Assembly (NCBI GenBank): GCA_946699065.1
Contig: CAMPDV010000013.1
Span: 310,001-374,000, forward strand
DNA from: Loxodes magnus
Lineage: Eukaryota > Ciliophora > Karyorelictea > Loxodida > Loxodidae
DNA length: 64,000 nt
Direction of reading: 5' to 3'
The notes beneath the pieces were generated by a model. That model saw only the letters and a program-made list of their open reading frames with translations. It searched no databases and had not been told where the DNA came from. Shown here piece after piece: positions 23,301 to 35,379 of this stretch. A program made the translations under genes and the position numbers. The first letter of the stretch is position 1; every line of letters starts with the position of its first letter.

Positions 23301-26300
23301 GGAGTTTGATTAAATAACTTTTTATGCAAAAGATGATTATATATGCTTCCAAAATGTCAGATAAGATAAATGAAATCATTAAGTTAGTTGGATTATGTAT
23401 AACGTACCTTTAGACACTCATATCTTTCTTGTAATTTTAAATGTTTAGCCTTATAAATGAGTCGATATATAAAATAATATTCTAGTCTACCACTCTAGTA
23501 ATTAAAAAATAGGCTTCTCATTTTAGTCAATAAAGCTAGATTTCTAGCTTTTATTATTATTGCATTTTAATGTATTTAATTAAAGATAGGCCTTCAAGAA
23601 ACTAAAGCTATTAGATTTACTTTTCGAGCTACTTAAATCTATTTTTTAAATAAAATTTGGCTTTCTTACTTTTATAGAATAAAAAACAAATACACTGAAG
23701 ATTGTAGCAACCTGGCTTAATTCACTTATGATTTCAGCTGTAAGAAAAAGAAATAAAAATAGAAATGAAATTTTTGATTTTATCTTTAAACTATGCTCAT
23801 AGCAGATGTTGAGGCTTTTCTAAAAAATGGATGAGAGAATAAATAGCTTCAAAGGTAAATTTATTAACAGATTTGAGAGTCTTTTGTGGAATTGTAAGCA
23901 AATCTGAATTTTATATCAAAATGAGAAGAAAAACCAAAGGTTTCTTGGTATAATGAAGAGACAGGATAACATGTTAGCAAGATTAAACTCAAAAAGAAGA
24001 AGCAATCAATGAAAAAATTTGTGCTCTTTAAAAGAAAATTTGCTATATATTAAATAAAACTGAAAGAGTAAACCAAAGAAAACCATTAATTTGCAGTAAA
24101 AAAGCTTTTAATACAAAATATTATAATCCACATTAATTCAGAAAATATTTTCAATAAATAAAGTAAAGCAAAAGAAATTAGCAACAGCTAATAGAATAAA
24201 TAGCGATATTATAAATATAGATAGGAAGTTATTGAAGAAATTAACATCCTTTTGAGTAAAAGCAGAGAAAATAGACGGGTTTTCTTTACATAACTTCTAG
24301 AAAGGTAATTGAATTAAATTTGACTATTTGAAGAGTATAAAAAATTACTGAATAACACAGAGCTTAAACAATTATACATATGCAGGATATGAAGGAATAG
24401 GCAGAGATAGGTAGAATTTACTATCTAATGTGTAGATTTCTAAAGCAACCTTTTCATTAGTAAATGAGAGCCTAAATAAAGAAGAACAAAAAAAATTTCT
24501 AAAGGTTTACATATTTGTAGAGGTGATAAATCCTTAGATGTTACGATTCGGGGAAAAAACATAAGCCAAATACCAGAAAAATAGAATTATCCTTATTAAT
24601 TTTAAGAAGGAAATATCAGTAAGAGAAGACGAGCTTAATGCAACTCTATTATTTGCTAACTTTTAGTAAGCAAAAATCACGCTAAAACTACATTCTTTTA
24701 GTCTTAGTAATTTTATCCAATTATCTCATCTAATATATGCCTTATATTAATTAATTAAGCTTATAATTAATAAAAGAAGCTTAATAGAAAATCATCAATC
24801 TTCCTTTTCTATTTTTATTTATACTTATTTAAGTTTAACTAATTATTACTTTTAACATAGTATTTTAATACCTTCTCTATATTATGTTAAACAAACACTA
24901 TCAAGTTTATAATTATCGAATAAATACTATTCAATACTTATTAGCAAATAAGCATTAGAAACCCTCAAAATGGAATTGCTATTTTAGCTTTATTCCTAGT
25001 TATATTATTTCTTAAGAATCTTACTAATCTTCACTCTTTATCTAACATATTATAATTATAAAGTCGTACAATATTATTCAAGTCTGTTTGCTAATAGCCT
25101 ATGGATAAAAGAAATAATCATTTAAGGCTATTTAGAATTTTCCACCTATTGGGTAAATCTTTTGCGAACATTCCAATATTCATAGAATTTCTATTCCAGG
25201 AATTTGCTTGAAGGATCAAATTTTTTATTAGTTTTTTTTTCAAAAAGTTTTTAGCCTTTTTAGCATTATATTGCTTAACAATCAAACATATAATAAATTA
25301 AGTATACTAACTATTTCCACTTATAACTTAAAAGTTCTACTGTAGTATATAGATATGCTATTACTAAGATATATGGTAGACAATAATTTAAATGTTATAA
25401 GTATATCTCTTATAGTCTTTACATTAAAGCACTAAATATATAATACTAATAACCTGCTTTGTTAAAATAAAGGGTTGTTAGTAGTCTTATTAACTGTAAT
25501 ATAATAATGCTAGGCTATTAAAATTAGGATATAGTGATTAGTTAATTAAAGCTAGATTGTTAATCTTATATCCTTGCTACTGTAATATCTAATTATTTGT
25601 CTATTTAGGTTAAAATAAGAAGCTTTTACTTCTTTTAAATATATTAAGGTTTAGCATTATTGTAGTTATAGTGAGCGAGGTGTAATTAGGTTACTACGTT
25701 TGAATAGCAATCAGTTGAGTAGACTCAAGATAGTGAGATCTAATATAAAGCATCGTCTAGATTAGTAATATGTGAAGCTTAAAAAGTTACTTGAAGTTGT
25801 TGATTGACAATTCCTTTAGATCTTGATATGGTGAATAAAGGAACATTAAAGAAAAGTCAGCAAGATGAAAATTTAATTCTATTCTAATAAGAAACAGTGA
25901 TCTAAAAGACAGAGTCAGATATCAATTTCTATAGTCCAAATTTTAGTAAAAAGTAGAGAATGTTGAATGAAGCAAATAATAGACACTAAGAATGAGCTTA
26001 AAATTAAGATAAAGCGAGGTATTTGGACAATCTTATATTTGTCATTAATTGCTTGACTGGTTTTGTCTATGAATTCATCTAAGAAATATTTAAAAGCCTC
26101 AAATACTTCCAAACGAGAGATTCTTATTAGTGATGTTAATTTCTCTAAGGATTCCCATCAACGATAGATATTTAAAATTAAAGAATCTCAATGAGTCTCC
26201 TATTGTTTTTAACATGCTGAATATAACTGCCAAGTAAAGTTGACTAGTAAAAAATTTTTAAACTCCCTGCTTTCAATTTTTTAAATTGCAAGTTTAGTCT

Positions 26301-27864
26301 CAGAGCTACGCTACAATGAGGAGTTTAATCTAGCAGTAAAATGATAATAAGCAACTTTCTTTAAAAGGGAAGAAAAAAGCAAAAAATAATCAATTTAAGC
26401 TATAAGATTTAAGGATTAAGGAACATATATATCATTTACTTACCTAATAAGTGGAATCTGGAGCTTAAAACAAAAAACATTTGATAGATTTATTTTTAAG
26501 CTTTTCGTAAAAGAAAATAGACAACTTCATATTATTCTTTTTTAGAAGATTTACAATATTGAGGCTAGGAAGTAGATTTACCTTCAAAGCATCTGCTTGC
26601 TTATATGAATCAATTAAGATAGTTTAGTTGCTGGTTTAGTTTCTTTCAGTTTATCTTCTTAAAATTTATGTTAAAGAAAGACAAACTATGTGTAATACTT
26701 CTTATTTATGTATCTTAATAAATTAACAAGATACATTAAACCTTTAAATATACGATATATTTCATTCTAAGCTTTTATTTACAAGAGATTTGCTAATAAG
26801 TATATTAAACTAATTTAAAAATAAAATTTAGCTTACATGCTTTTTTATGGTAGTTAATATTTTAGGATTATTTTAGCTTAGAGATATAAGGAAAATCAAA
26901 ATAGAGTAATGTGATCTAAATTAAGAAAAGGGAAGTTAAGCAGATAGAATTTTAAAAGATTTGATAGATAATATTTTCAAGAGACTAAAGTATGAATGTT
27001 GTTGTAGTTTTCGGATTTAAATTTATGCCTATTGAATAGTGTAGTGAATGAATCAGCAAATTAAAATCTAAGATATTGAAAAGTTAGAGAAAAAGACTGT
27101 AATTTTTATAATCCTTAGAATATAAAAAATAAACGCATCTGAAAATTTTTGATTTAAGATAATCAAGAAAATGAAAAATTAAAGAGTGTGTACAATTATG
27201 CTACTTTGAGAATTTAAATCTCAAACTATTGCATGAATATTTCAATCTAAATTTTATAAAGGTCATTAATACTTGTAGTTCTAGAAGGATTTACACTTTT
27301 TTGTTTTTTTCAAAAGGACAATTCTTAGATTTATAAGCTCAAAATAAACATTTTGACAACCCCTTTGGACATGTACATTTCTCATTTAATAGCAGCTTTT
27401 TTATTTAAGACTTTGATTAATTAAATTTTAGTGACTTCTTTTTTATTCATTTAGAAAAACTGGAATTCTATAATTATTTAATTCTTCTGTAAAACTTTTA
27501 TTACTCTATTTTATCTATAGAAACACTTGTTAAACCATGCTTAATATCCAATCTGTTACTACTTGAAAGCTTAAATATTTTTTAAATATCAAGCTTGCCT
27601 TTTGATTGCAATTGATTATTTTAGTTTATTAAGAAAAATTGTAATTTAGCAGTTAGTTCATTCTAGTTCGTAAGTGATAGTCTTGAATCTTTTAATTAAT
27701 AAAATTCAATTTAAGATTTAAAACTCTTATCTTGTAGGTTTTATTTATCACTTTCATTATGTTTATTTAAATCCTTTCTTATTACTACTAAAGATTGCAT
27801 TCTTTTTAAATTTTATGACTAAAGTCAACTAGACTAGGATTTATTGCGACTTTAATTTTAATTT
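20336..27864 (+). other. 7.5-kb core of the inverted-repeat element, possibly coding, unidentified
   Basis: The core is less repetitive than its surroundings, and only its first 280 bp recur in the window (63720-64000). Two start-like frames were considered: ATG at 20481 (MEERERRKSQLYNIYLNNRL), also present at 63880, and a frame through 21776 with segments such as RSLIAIYKDVMIILSVCFGL. The latter frame has relatively few TGA over the whole core and alternates hydrophobic and charged stretches, which could be a large membrane protein. With all stops reassigned every frame stays open, so this is weak evidence. Frame 0 also looks protein-like near 25900-26700. I recognised no transposase, integrase, polymerase or ATPase motif on the plus strand; the minus strand was not searched as fully. 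Confidence 0.3.
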
Positions 27865-29169
27865 TAAATAGCTTATATTAGCTAATCTAATACTTATATT
27901 ATCTCATACTTATTACAAAGAAACATATTATGTTAAGTTTACTCTTTCTATTAATTCAGAAAATAATAATAGAAGATAGTAAAAATATGCTTTCTTTCTT
28001 AAAAGCTTATAATTTTCTTAATATCAAACAACTTATTTTAATAAAGAGAGTATTTATAGTGTTAGCAATATAATATAGATTTGTATAGAATAATAGAATT
28101 AAGTTTTTATCTTTAAATAAGCTAGAATAATTTAGGTATTATTAATTAGAAATGATAATTACAAAAATAACATAAATAATAAATATTATATTAGTTTGCT
28201 ATAAAAAGAGAAAGTTATCTAAATGTATTAATTATAACTAATCTAATATCTTTATTAAAGAGAAATTAATTAATAACTAATAAAGCTAAAAGGATAAAAT
28301 ATTAAGTATTTAATAGATATAATTAAACATATTAAAGCTTATTTTAATAATAAAATTAAATATTACTATTTAATAATTGTAAGATAAAATTAGTGATACA
28401 CCATTTCTAGTTAGTTCTTAATATTTACTTTCTACTACTTATATTTATTACATTTATTTAGCCTATTTTGCTTAGAATCAACATTAAAAGTAATAAATGA
28501 TATTAGTTTATTATTTTAAGAGAGACCTTTATAAGTAAAAAGTTTTAATGAAATAGTAGTAAGAAAGTGGACAAATAAAAGAGTTTATCTTATAAATACT
28601 AAAAATACTTTTTTTTAAATAATTTGATATTTTTTAATTTCTATTTAAGCTAATTAATAAGAAACTTATTTTATTTCATTTTTTAATTAGTAAAAAGCTT
28701 AAAGAAATTTTTTTTTTGATTAAATGTAAGTGAAAAGTAATAATTAATAGCAATAGTTTTTAAAAGAATTGTAATATTTTATTTATAATTTAAAAGGATC
28801 TACAACGAAATAAGATTTTCTTATTAAGAGTTTTTGATTTAAAGCACAAATAATTTGTAATAAATGCATATTAAAGTTATTATAATAAGGATATAATTCT
28901 TCGTTATAAACTTTTGATATAATAATTTATCCTTTTATTTAAAAGTAAAAAGATATAAAATAATTAAAATTGTAAAAGCATGTACACTATTAGTTTAATA
29001 TCTATTCTTGTTTTAAGACAAAAATAGAAAAATCAATGATTTAGAAATAAGATATTTATAAGTATGCTTAATAAATATCTTAATTGTTTAATTGTATTGA
29101 AATAAAGTCAGTAAAATTAATTGAGTTATTTTAATTAAATATTTATTGAAATAAGTTATAAAAATTAAA
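27865..29169 (+). promoter_or_regulatory. Shared 5' flank of WD40 gene C
   Basis: Same flank as at 6530-7691, slightly longer, in the right arm. It separates the end of the core from gene C. Confidence 0.4.
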
Positions 29170-30127
29170 ATGGAGAAAAAAGAAACGGAGATAAAAGAAA
29201 AGCAATTTACTAAAAGTATTTTTTTAAGAAAACTCTTAATAGCGAGAAGCCACATTTTAGGGAAAATATCTCTACTTCATTTTAAGTATGAAATTCTGCC
29301 CAATTTATGCTACTAAAAGTTAATAAACAAGATCAGTTATGATCAAAGTAAAGGTATTTCTTTAATATTTTTTAGACTAAGTCATTAATATCACCTCACC
29401 TATTTGGTCGGTAGCCATATCAAGTGACCTGAATTGAATTATATCAGGTTCATAATATCCTGAAAATTCGATAAAGATCTGGAATTTCTAGACAGGTACT
29501 CTCCTAAGAGCTATAACAGGACATATTTCTCCTATTACTTCGATAGTAATCTCCACGGACTCTAGCTATATTGTATCGGGATCTTATGACAAAACCATCA
29601 AGATCTGAAACTTATAGACTGGTTCTCTCATAAGAACTATAACGGGACATACTAGCTCAGTTAACTCGTTAGTAATCTCCTATGACTCTAGATATATTAT
29701 ATCGGGATCTCGTGATACAACTATAAAAATTTGGGATTTCTAGACAGGTCAGCTTGTGCGAAATCTTACTGGGCATTCAGGCTGAGTTTTATCGGTGGTA
29801 GTGTCTAAGGATAATAGGTATATAATATCTGGTTCTTATGACAGTACTATTAAGATATGGGACTTCTCTTCTGATCAGTGTATTCGTACTCTTCAAGGTC
29901 ATACAAGGGGTGTATCAAGTATTCAGTTAAGTGTTGATTCAAGTGTTATCTTTTCTGGTTCTGATGATCATCTAATAAAGATCTGGAACTTTGATAAGAG
30001 TGAGTGTATATAGACTTTATAAGGACATGCAGGATCAATAGAATCTATAGCATTGAGCGTTGAAAATAAATGGTTGGTATCGGGAGGATATGACAAGACG
30101 ATAAGAAAGTGGATAGTTTCGAGTTGA
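29170..30127 (+). CDS. WD40 repeat protein C, six blades, one 28-nt intron
   Basis: Exons 29170-29347 and 29376-30127 give 309 residues and end at TGA 30125-30127. The N-terminus has five extra residues relative to gene A (MEKKETEIKEKQFTK). There are six WD40 repeats rather than seven, consistent with loss of one 126-bp blade unit without frame change. This copy has CAG and CAA where gene A has TAG and TAA (SSDQCIRTLQGH against SSGQCIRTLQGH), direct evidence that TAG and TAA are Gln. Six blades may still close a propeller, or the protein may be impaired. Confidence 0.85.
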
Positions 30128-30832
30128 TTAACTTGCTATTTGACTTAATTAAATTTTACGATTAAAGATATAAGATATTGGTAATGCATTTAAATGAATG
30201 TTTAATGTTAGCTATGCTTGTAGTTATATGAAGTGTTTGTTTTTTATTTATTTATTTAAAATTTGTTATGTTCTTAATATTATTGGTTTAAAAAAAGAAT
30301 AATATAGGTTATAGAAATTAGTGAGGTATGTTTTTTAAAGTGTTTATTTTTAAAAATATTAACAATATAATTTTGTTAAATGAAGACGAAAAATAAATTT
30401 AAGTTTAATTTTATTCTATAAAATTTTTTATAGATTTTATTTTTAGATTTTGTAAATATTTCAAGTTGAGTATAAATTTAAATTTTTTTGTGAAATAGTA
30501 AAATATTAATTATACATGCAAAATTAATTTATAATCTTGATTATTAATTAAAATTTTAATTAAGTGTTTCATTTTATTAATTTTATTTTAAATTAACCTC
30601 CGCTTTTTATTATTTATTTTTTATGATATATTTAATATTGATTATTAATTATAATTTATTATAATTTATTATTATTATTTATTATTATTATTTATTATTT
30701 ATTATTAATATAAAATTTTATATTTTATGTTTCCGATTGGAAAATAAAATTTTCTGATATTAAGTTTTTTATTTATCATTATTTTTCAATTTTAGAGCTT
30801 AAATTTCATGAAAGCCAAAAATTTGTTTTTTT
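30128..30832. repeat. 3' flank of WD40 gene C
   Basis: AT-rich sequence inverted relative to the left arm, without the RNA-like block. No gene is seen. Confidence 0.5.
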
Positions 30833-30870
30833 GCTCAGCGTTTTACACTACCAAAGATTTTCGGCACGGA
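30833..30870. repeat. 35-bp motif, copy 3 (inverted)
   Basis: Reads GCTCAGCGTTTTACACTACC followed by AAAGATTTTCGGCACGG, the reverse complement of the motif in the left arm. Confidence 0.5.
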
Positions 30871-31334
30871 ATAAATTTAATTATTTCAGGATAAAAAATT
30901 TTAAAATTGGAATAAATTTTCAAAAAAAATTCCAAATATAAAAGATTTTTGAGAAAAAAATAGGAATAAAAAAAGTTTTATATTCAAAATAGAATTTGGA
31001 AATTTTTTTTGTTGAAATGGTATTTTTTAAAAATAAAAACATTTTTTTTGTTAGGAAAATTTTTTGATTTGAAGAATTTTGAACAAAATTGTTTTGCTTT
31101 TGATTTAAAAATATATTTTTGATAATGTAAATTATTTTTGAAATGATAAAAAAAATTATTGTTTATGCTTTGGAAAAAATACAATTTTTAAATTTGAAAT
31201 ACTTTTCGAGTAAATGAAAAAATTCGCTTTAAAAATTTTTAATGTTATAAGAATTTACTTAAATGAAAAGGATCTCAAGAAAAAAGGAGATATAATAAAA
31301 TAAACCATGAAATCGTGAAAAAATTATCCTTTTT

Positions 31335-31370
31335 TCGCTCTGAATTATACGCTACAAAAGATTTCGGGAT
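31335..31370. repeat. 35-bp motif, copy 4 (inverted)
   Basis: Reads CGCTCTGAATTATACGCTAC followed by AAAAGATTTCGGGAT. It is the outer copy of the pair in the right arm. Confidence 0.5.
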
Positions 31371-31400
31371 ATATAAATCCTTTTCTTAAAGGGATATAAT

Positions 31401-32875
31401 TTTAAAAGATTTGAAAAGTTTTTTAAATGACTTTTAAGAAATAAAGATAAAAAAATAAATGACAATTTTAGGAAGAAAAAAAATCAGTAAAAATTTTTTT
31501 CTATAAGAGGACTTAAAACTAACTTTTAAATAGATATTGCGAATTTTTAAAAATAACTAATCTAAAAAGAGCTTAAAAATCTCTTTATAAAAATATGATC
31601 AATCAAATAAAAAAAATGAGGTAAATACATCTGTAATAATAAATTTTAGGCAAATTTACAAAGAATCTAAAAAAAGTAATTAAACAAGGATCTAAATAAT
31701 ATATCTAACCTAACTATATAAAATATAGAAACAAAAATTTATTAATCAAGTTTAAAAATATTTTGCTTTATTATAATAATTAGAAAAACATTAAAAATCG
31801 AAAAGATGAGTAAAAGAGTTTTGAAAAGAGCCTACTACGACTAACTATCTGTTTTTAGTTTTCGAAAAGATGTAAATTTAGAAGAGAAAAATTAGTTTTT
31901 AAGAAAAAATTGCTATATTAAGTATTTTTTCTCTTCAAAATTTTTTTTTATTTCGTAATATTAAAAGGAATAACTTTAAAGATAAGCTTTCTGATTTTAA
32001 GCAACTTGAATATATCTACTATATATATAGAAAATCGATTTTATTTATTAATCTTAAAATTTGAATTTCTAATGAAGCTATTTTATTAAAGTTGAAAGCT
32101 TTTTTAAAAAATTGATTCATTATTTATCATATAAAAAACATTTGGTAGTAAAATATATAAAATAATTTGAATATATGCAAAATTATAAAAATCTTCACTT
32201 TCTTGTAAATTATCTTATACTTCCATCTAAAATAAGAATAAAATTATATTCTAATATTTAATAATACGAATTACCAAAATGAAAGTGTAAATAATTAAGA
32301 AATCAATATAGTTTTCATTATATCAAAAAAGGTTAAAAGAAAAGTTTTAATCTTTTGTATTAACTAAATAATATATAAAGTGTAATTTAATAACTATTAT
32401 AATTATATCTATAAAAAATGGGAAATATTTTGTACAATATAAAAAGAAACATATATAGCATAATAAAAATCAAAGTTTCTATTAAGCTGATAATGCTAAT
32501 AGTACACAATTTCATAAATAACCTTAATAATGAGCTATTTTTGTTATATTCTAAATTATTAGACAACTAAATTATAATTTATAATTTAAGCATTCCTTTA
32601 ATAAATGTTTGCTTTAATATATAATATAGTATTTTTTAATTTAAGATGCTAAATATTCATAAACATAAAAAAATTTAAAGTGGTTTAATAAACATAATTT
32701 TTAAAAGATTAAGCACTTATTTAAATTTAAAATATCTTATCAAAAAATTAAATTAAAATGTTTTAATATTCATTTTCTAATTAAATAGTCATTATTTATT
32801 GTTCATTAATCTATTTGATTGATATTTTAAAGATTGTAATTATATTTATTCATAAAGTATGATATCAACTGAAAA
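31401..32875. other. AT-rich stretch without a recognised gene
   Basis: No similarity to the other repeats was noticed until a short piece of the WD40 5' flank near 32880-32910. A frame from 31806 (MSKRVLKRAYYDQLSVFSFR) looks more protein-like than its surroundings for about 60 residues, but there is no second copy to test it and no known motif. Confidence 0.3.
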
Positions 32876-32969
32876 TTGCTAGATTATTTAAAGATAAAAA
32901 CTTAATTCTTAAAACAATTCTTTAATAAGATAAACGGTGATAAGATGATATTATATCTTATAATATAAA

Positions 32970-33866
32970 ATGGCTTCTAAGAAATAATAGAACTTTGAAC
33001 AAAACATTTAAACAGGAAAATTCTCTAAAAAATAAAAAAGCGAAATAATTACAATGAGTGAAAGTGAGAAATATGATTGATATGACGAACATTAACCACT
33101 TGGAAATCCAGAACTAAAAAAACTTCCGACACAAACTCAAATAGAAATATTATCTAAGTCATTAAAAGAGTTTATGTTTAAAAATAGATACCCCACTGAT
33201 AAAGTAGAAAAATTAGAAAAACTAATAACGTCTTTACTTGAGAAACAATATTAATAATCATAAGAAATAGAAGACAAACTGGAACAAAGAATTCTTTAAA
33301 TTTAATAATAAATTCAGGTTACGCCATTTTCGATTTAACAGAATTAATCAGATCCTATGGAAATAGAAAATGAAGCCTCAAATTAAAATAAGCAATAAAC
33401 GTTTTTTTAAAATAAGTAGCAAATTTAAATTAAATAAGTGTTACAGGAATAATAGGTTAAAAGAAGAATAAAATGCTACGTGTGCAATAAATAACACCAA
33501 TGAAAATACTGCTACTAACTAAGCGAAATTTAAAGAAAGAATAAATAAGATATTTTTAGAAAACTATTTAGGATATATCCAACATAAAGCGGAAAAATTT
33601 ATAGAAAAAAATTCTTTAATTCAAATCTAAATCCTTGGAGAAATAATTAGGACTACATGCAAGATGAAAACTATTCAGAATATTAAAGGATGGTGCGCTA
33701 ATGAAGTGCTACACCGCCTAACTAAGCCTAGTAGAAATTCAAGACAAACTAATGGAGACAAGCTGATAGAATAGGTCAGATGGCTGATTACTAAGGCTTT
33801 AACAAAGCTTTTTAACTTTAACTTTTTTTTTATAGCTTAAAAAAATAATTTTTTCTTGCAAATTGA
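32970..33866 (+). CDS. Gag-like zinc-knuckle protein, copy 3
   Basis: The frame of 298 residues starts MASKKQQNFEQNIQTGKFSK and ends at TGA 33864-33866. The N-terminal and middle parts are Gln/Glu-rich and coiled-coil-like. The knuckle is CYVCNKQHQWKYC (CX2CX3HX4C) at 33474, in frame. The family motif RIYPTQSGKIYRKKF follows. One in-frame TGA near the N-terminus is read as Trp (YDWYDE). It is the only plus-strand Gag copy followed directly, in the same orientation, by a LINE fragment that starts in the region after the endonuclease. Confidence 0.65.
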
Positions 33867-34503
33867 TTTATAAAGCAAAACTTAATTTTATGTGAGATTA
33901 ATTGAAGATGAGCAAGAATTTGAGGAAATATAAAATAAATAGGTTATAAGAGGCAATAAATCGTCAAAAATATTTAGAATTTTTCCTGCAAACTTATCTA
34001 GAATTCTTTTAGATAGATTAAGATAATCTTGAAGTTTAAAATGAATTTATCAAAAATAACATCTAATACAATGCTGATTAAACATTAGGATTCTTTATTC
34101 CAGACTCAAGTTATAACAATTTTCCTCAAGATCTTACTAAGAAATATGTAGGCCTAAAAGGGCTAACTCAGTATATAAAGAAGCACATATTATATCTGGA
34201 AGAATAAACTAATAAGTAACTAATCTTTATGAAAAAGTGAAACGACATTCTGAATGACTTCAAGTCTAATTTGTGAAAGTTTGAAAAAACAAAGCAAAAA
34301 AGAAACTTTTACTTCTAAATGGAGATGCTAAAGAAATATGTTCACATACTAAAAAATTAAAAAGCCTAAAAAATAAATTAAATTAATTTTAATTAAGAAA
34401 TCAAAAATAAATCCATTGAGTCATGGAAGAATTTATTTTTAACAAAAATTTTAATCTAACTAAATAATATAATTCTCAGTAATTAAAAAATAGATAAAAT
34501 ATA

Positions 34504-35350
34504 ATAATAATAATAATAATAATATACTTAATGTTAAAAAATTGTTTTCCGATCACAAAACTTGAAACCTGGTCGCAGCTTCCACTATTTTTTTGCGTGG
34601 CTGGGTTCCACGGTCTTTTTTATTGAGAAGACAACTATCATGAACAGATTCAGTGCTTAAATTCTAAAATATTTTTCTTTTATAGATCCCTTCCTTTGTT
34701 ACATAAAGACTTGATAAAATTCTTAATGTTTTTTATTCTTCAATTTTTTGTTTAGTTTAAAAACTTTTGCATCTTCTTAGAATATGTCATTATGATCTAC
34801 AATATCAGCATTTTTTCTTTCAATTTTATTTTGAGTTCTTATATTCAAAATGTTTCCAATGTTTTTAATTCTTTTGTTCATTTAGGTTGTTTCTTTACTA
34901 TTTTCTTATTCTGTTATTTTTTCTTAGGATTGAGAGATTATTAATTTATTTTGAGGATCTTCAATCTACATTGATACAACTGATGATGGAGGCAGTTAAG
35001 ATTAGGACCAAATTTATTATCTTGTGATTTATTTATTATTTATTAATATTGTCTTGAGTTAATCTATTTCAAGGTTGAGTTGTTCGTAGTTAGTAAGAAT
35101 TTCTCGAATTTAATTAGTCAGATTTCAGATAGTTTCTTCTTATTTGACTATAACTTTATTTAATTTTTCAACTTATTCTTTTTCTATTCAAGAAGTTTCT
35201 GGGTCAACCATGCGCTTTCCCTAGGAAGGAGATGAAGAGCTTGATTATTCTAAGGCCTACTTTTTTACTTTTAAATTAGATTGGCTTTTCTTCTAACCTT
35301 CTTAATTTCGGCCTTGCTAAGATGCTGTCCGATATTAAACTCCATTTTAT
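34504..35350 (-). mobile_element. Gag-only retroelement insertion, copy 4, nested in a LINE
   Basis: A 16-bp direct repeat, AAATAGATAAAATATA, flanks the insertion at 34488-34503 and 35351-35366. The LINE copies at 39230 and 52870 show the same site empty. The 3' end carries an ATA/TAT triplet tail at 34504-34525; the ATG is about five nt from the other end. This defines the complete element at about 847 bp, with no reverse transcriptase and practically no leader. Confidence 0.75.
34553..35345 (-). pseudogene. Gag-like zinc-knuckle protein, copy 4, frameshifted
   Basis: The start MEFNIGQHLSKAEIKKVRRK is in one frame, the coiled-coil middle (for example LTNYEQLNLEIDQLKTIL) in a second, and the knuckle CWYCRSQWHILRRC with RKIF-like tail (EGIYKRKIF) in a third. 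At least two frameshifts are therefore needed to join the parts, so it is probably dead, unless frameshifting or sequence errors explain it. The knuckle keeps all four ligands; both Trp residues around it are TGA codons. Confidence 0.6.
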
Positions 35351-35379
35351 AAATAGATAAAATATAAGATAGTATTTAA

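Larger units (their letters stand above)
27865..31400. repeat. Right arm of the large inverted repeat
   Basis: Inverted copy of 16510-20335. It holds the 5' flank, WD40 gene C, its 3' flank and two inverted 35-bp motifs. The GC-rich RNA-like block of the left arm is missing; a short remnant-like sequence, CCTCCGC, is present near 30598 at the corresponding place. Confidence 0.65.

Noticed and set aside
20336-27864. Treating the open frame over the whole core as proof of a single giant gene
   Set aside because: With TAA, TAG and TGA all readable as sense, all six frames are open, so length alone is no evidence.
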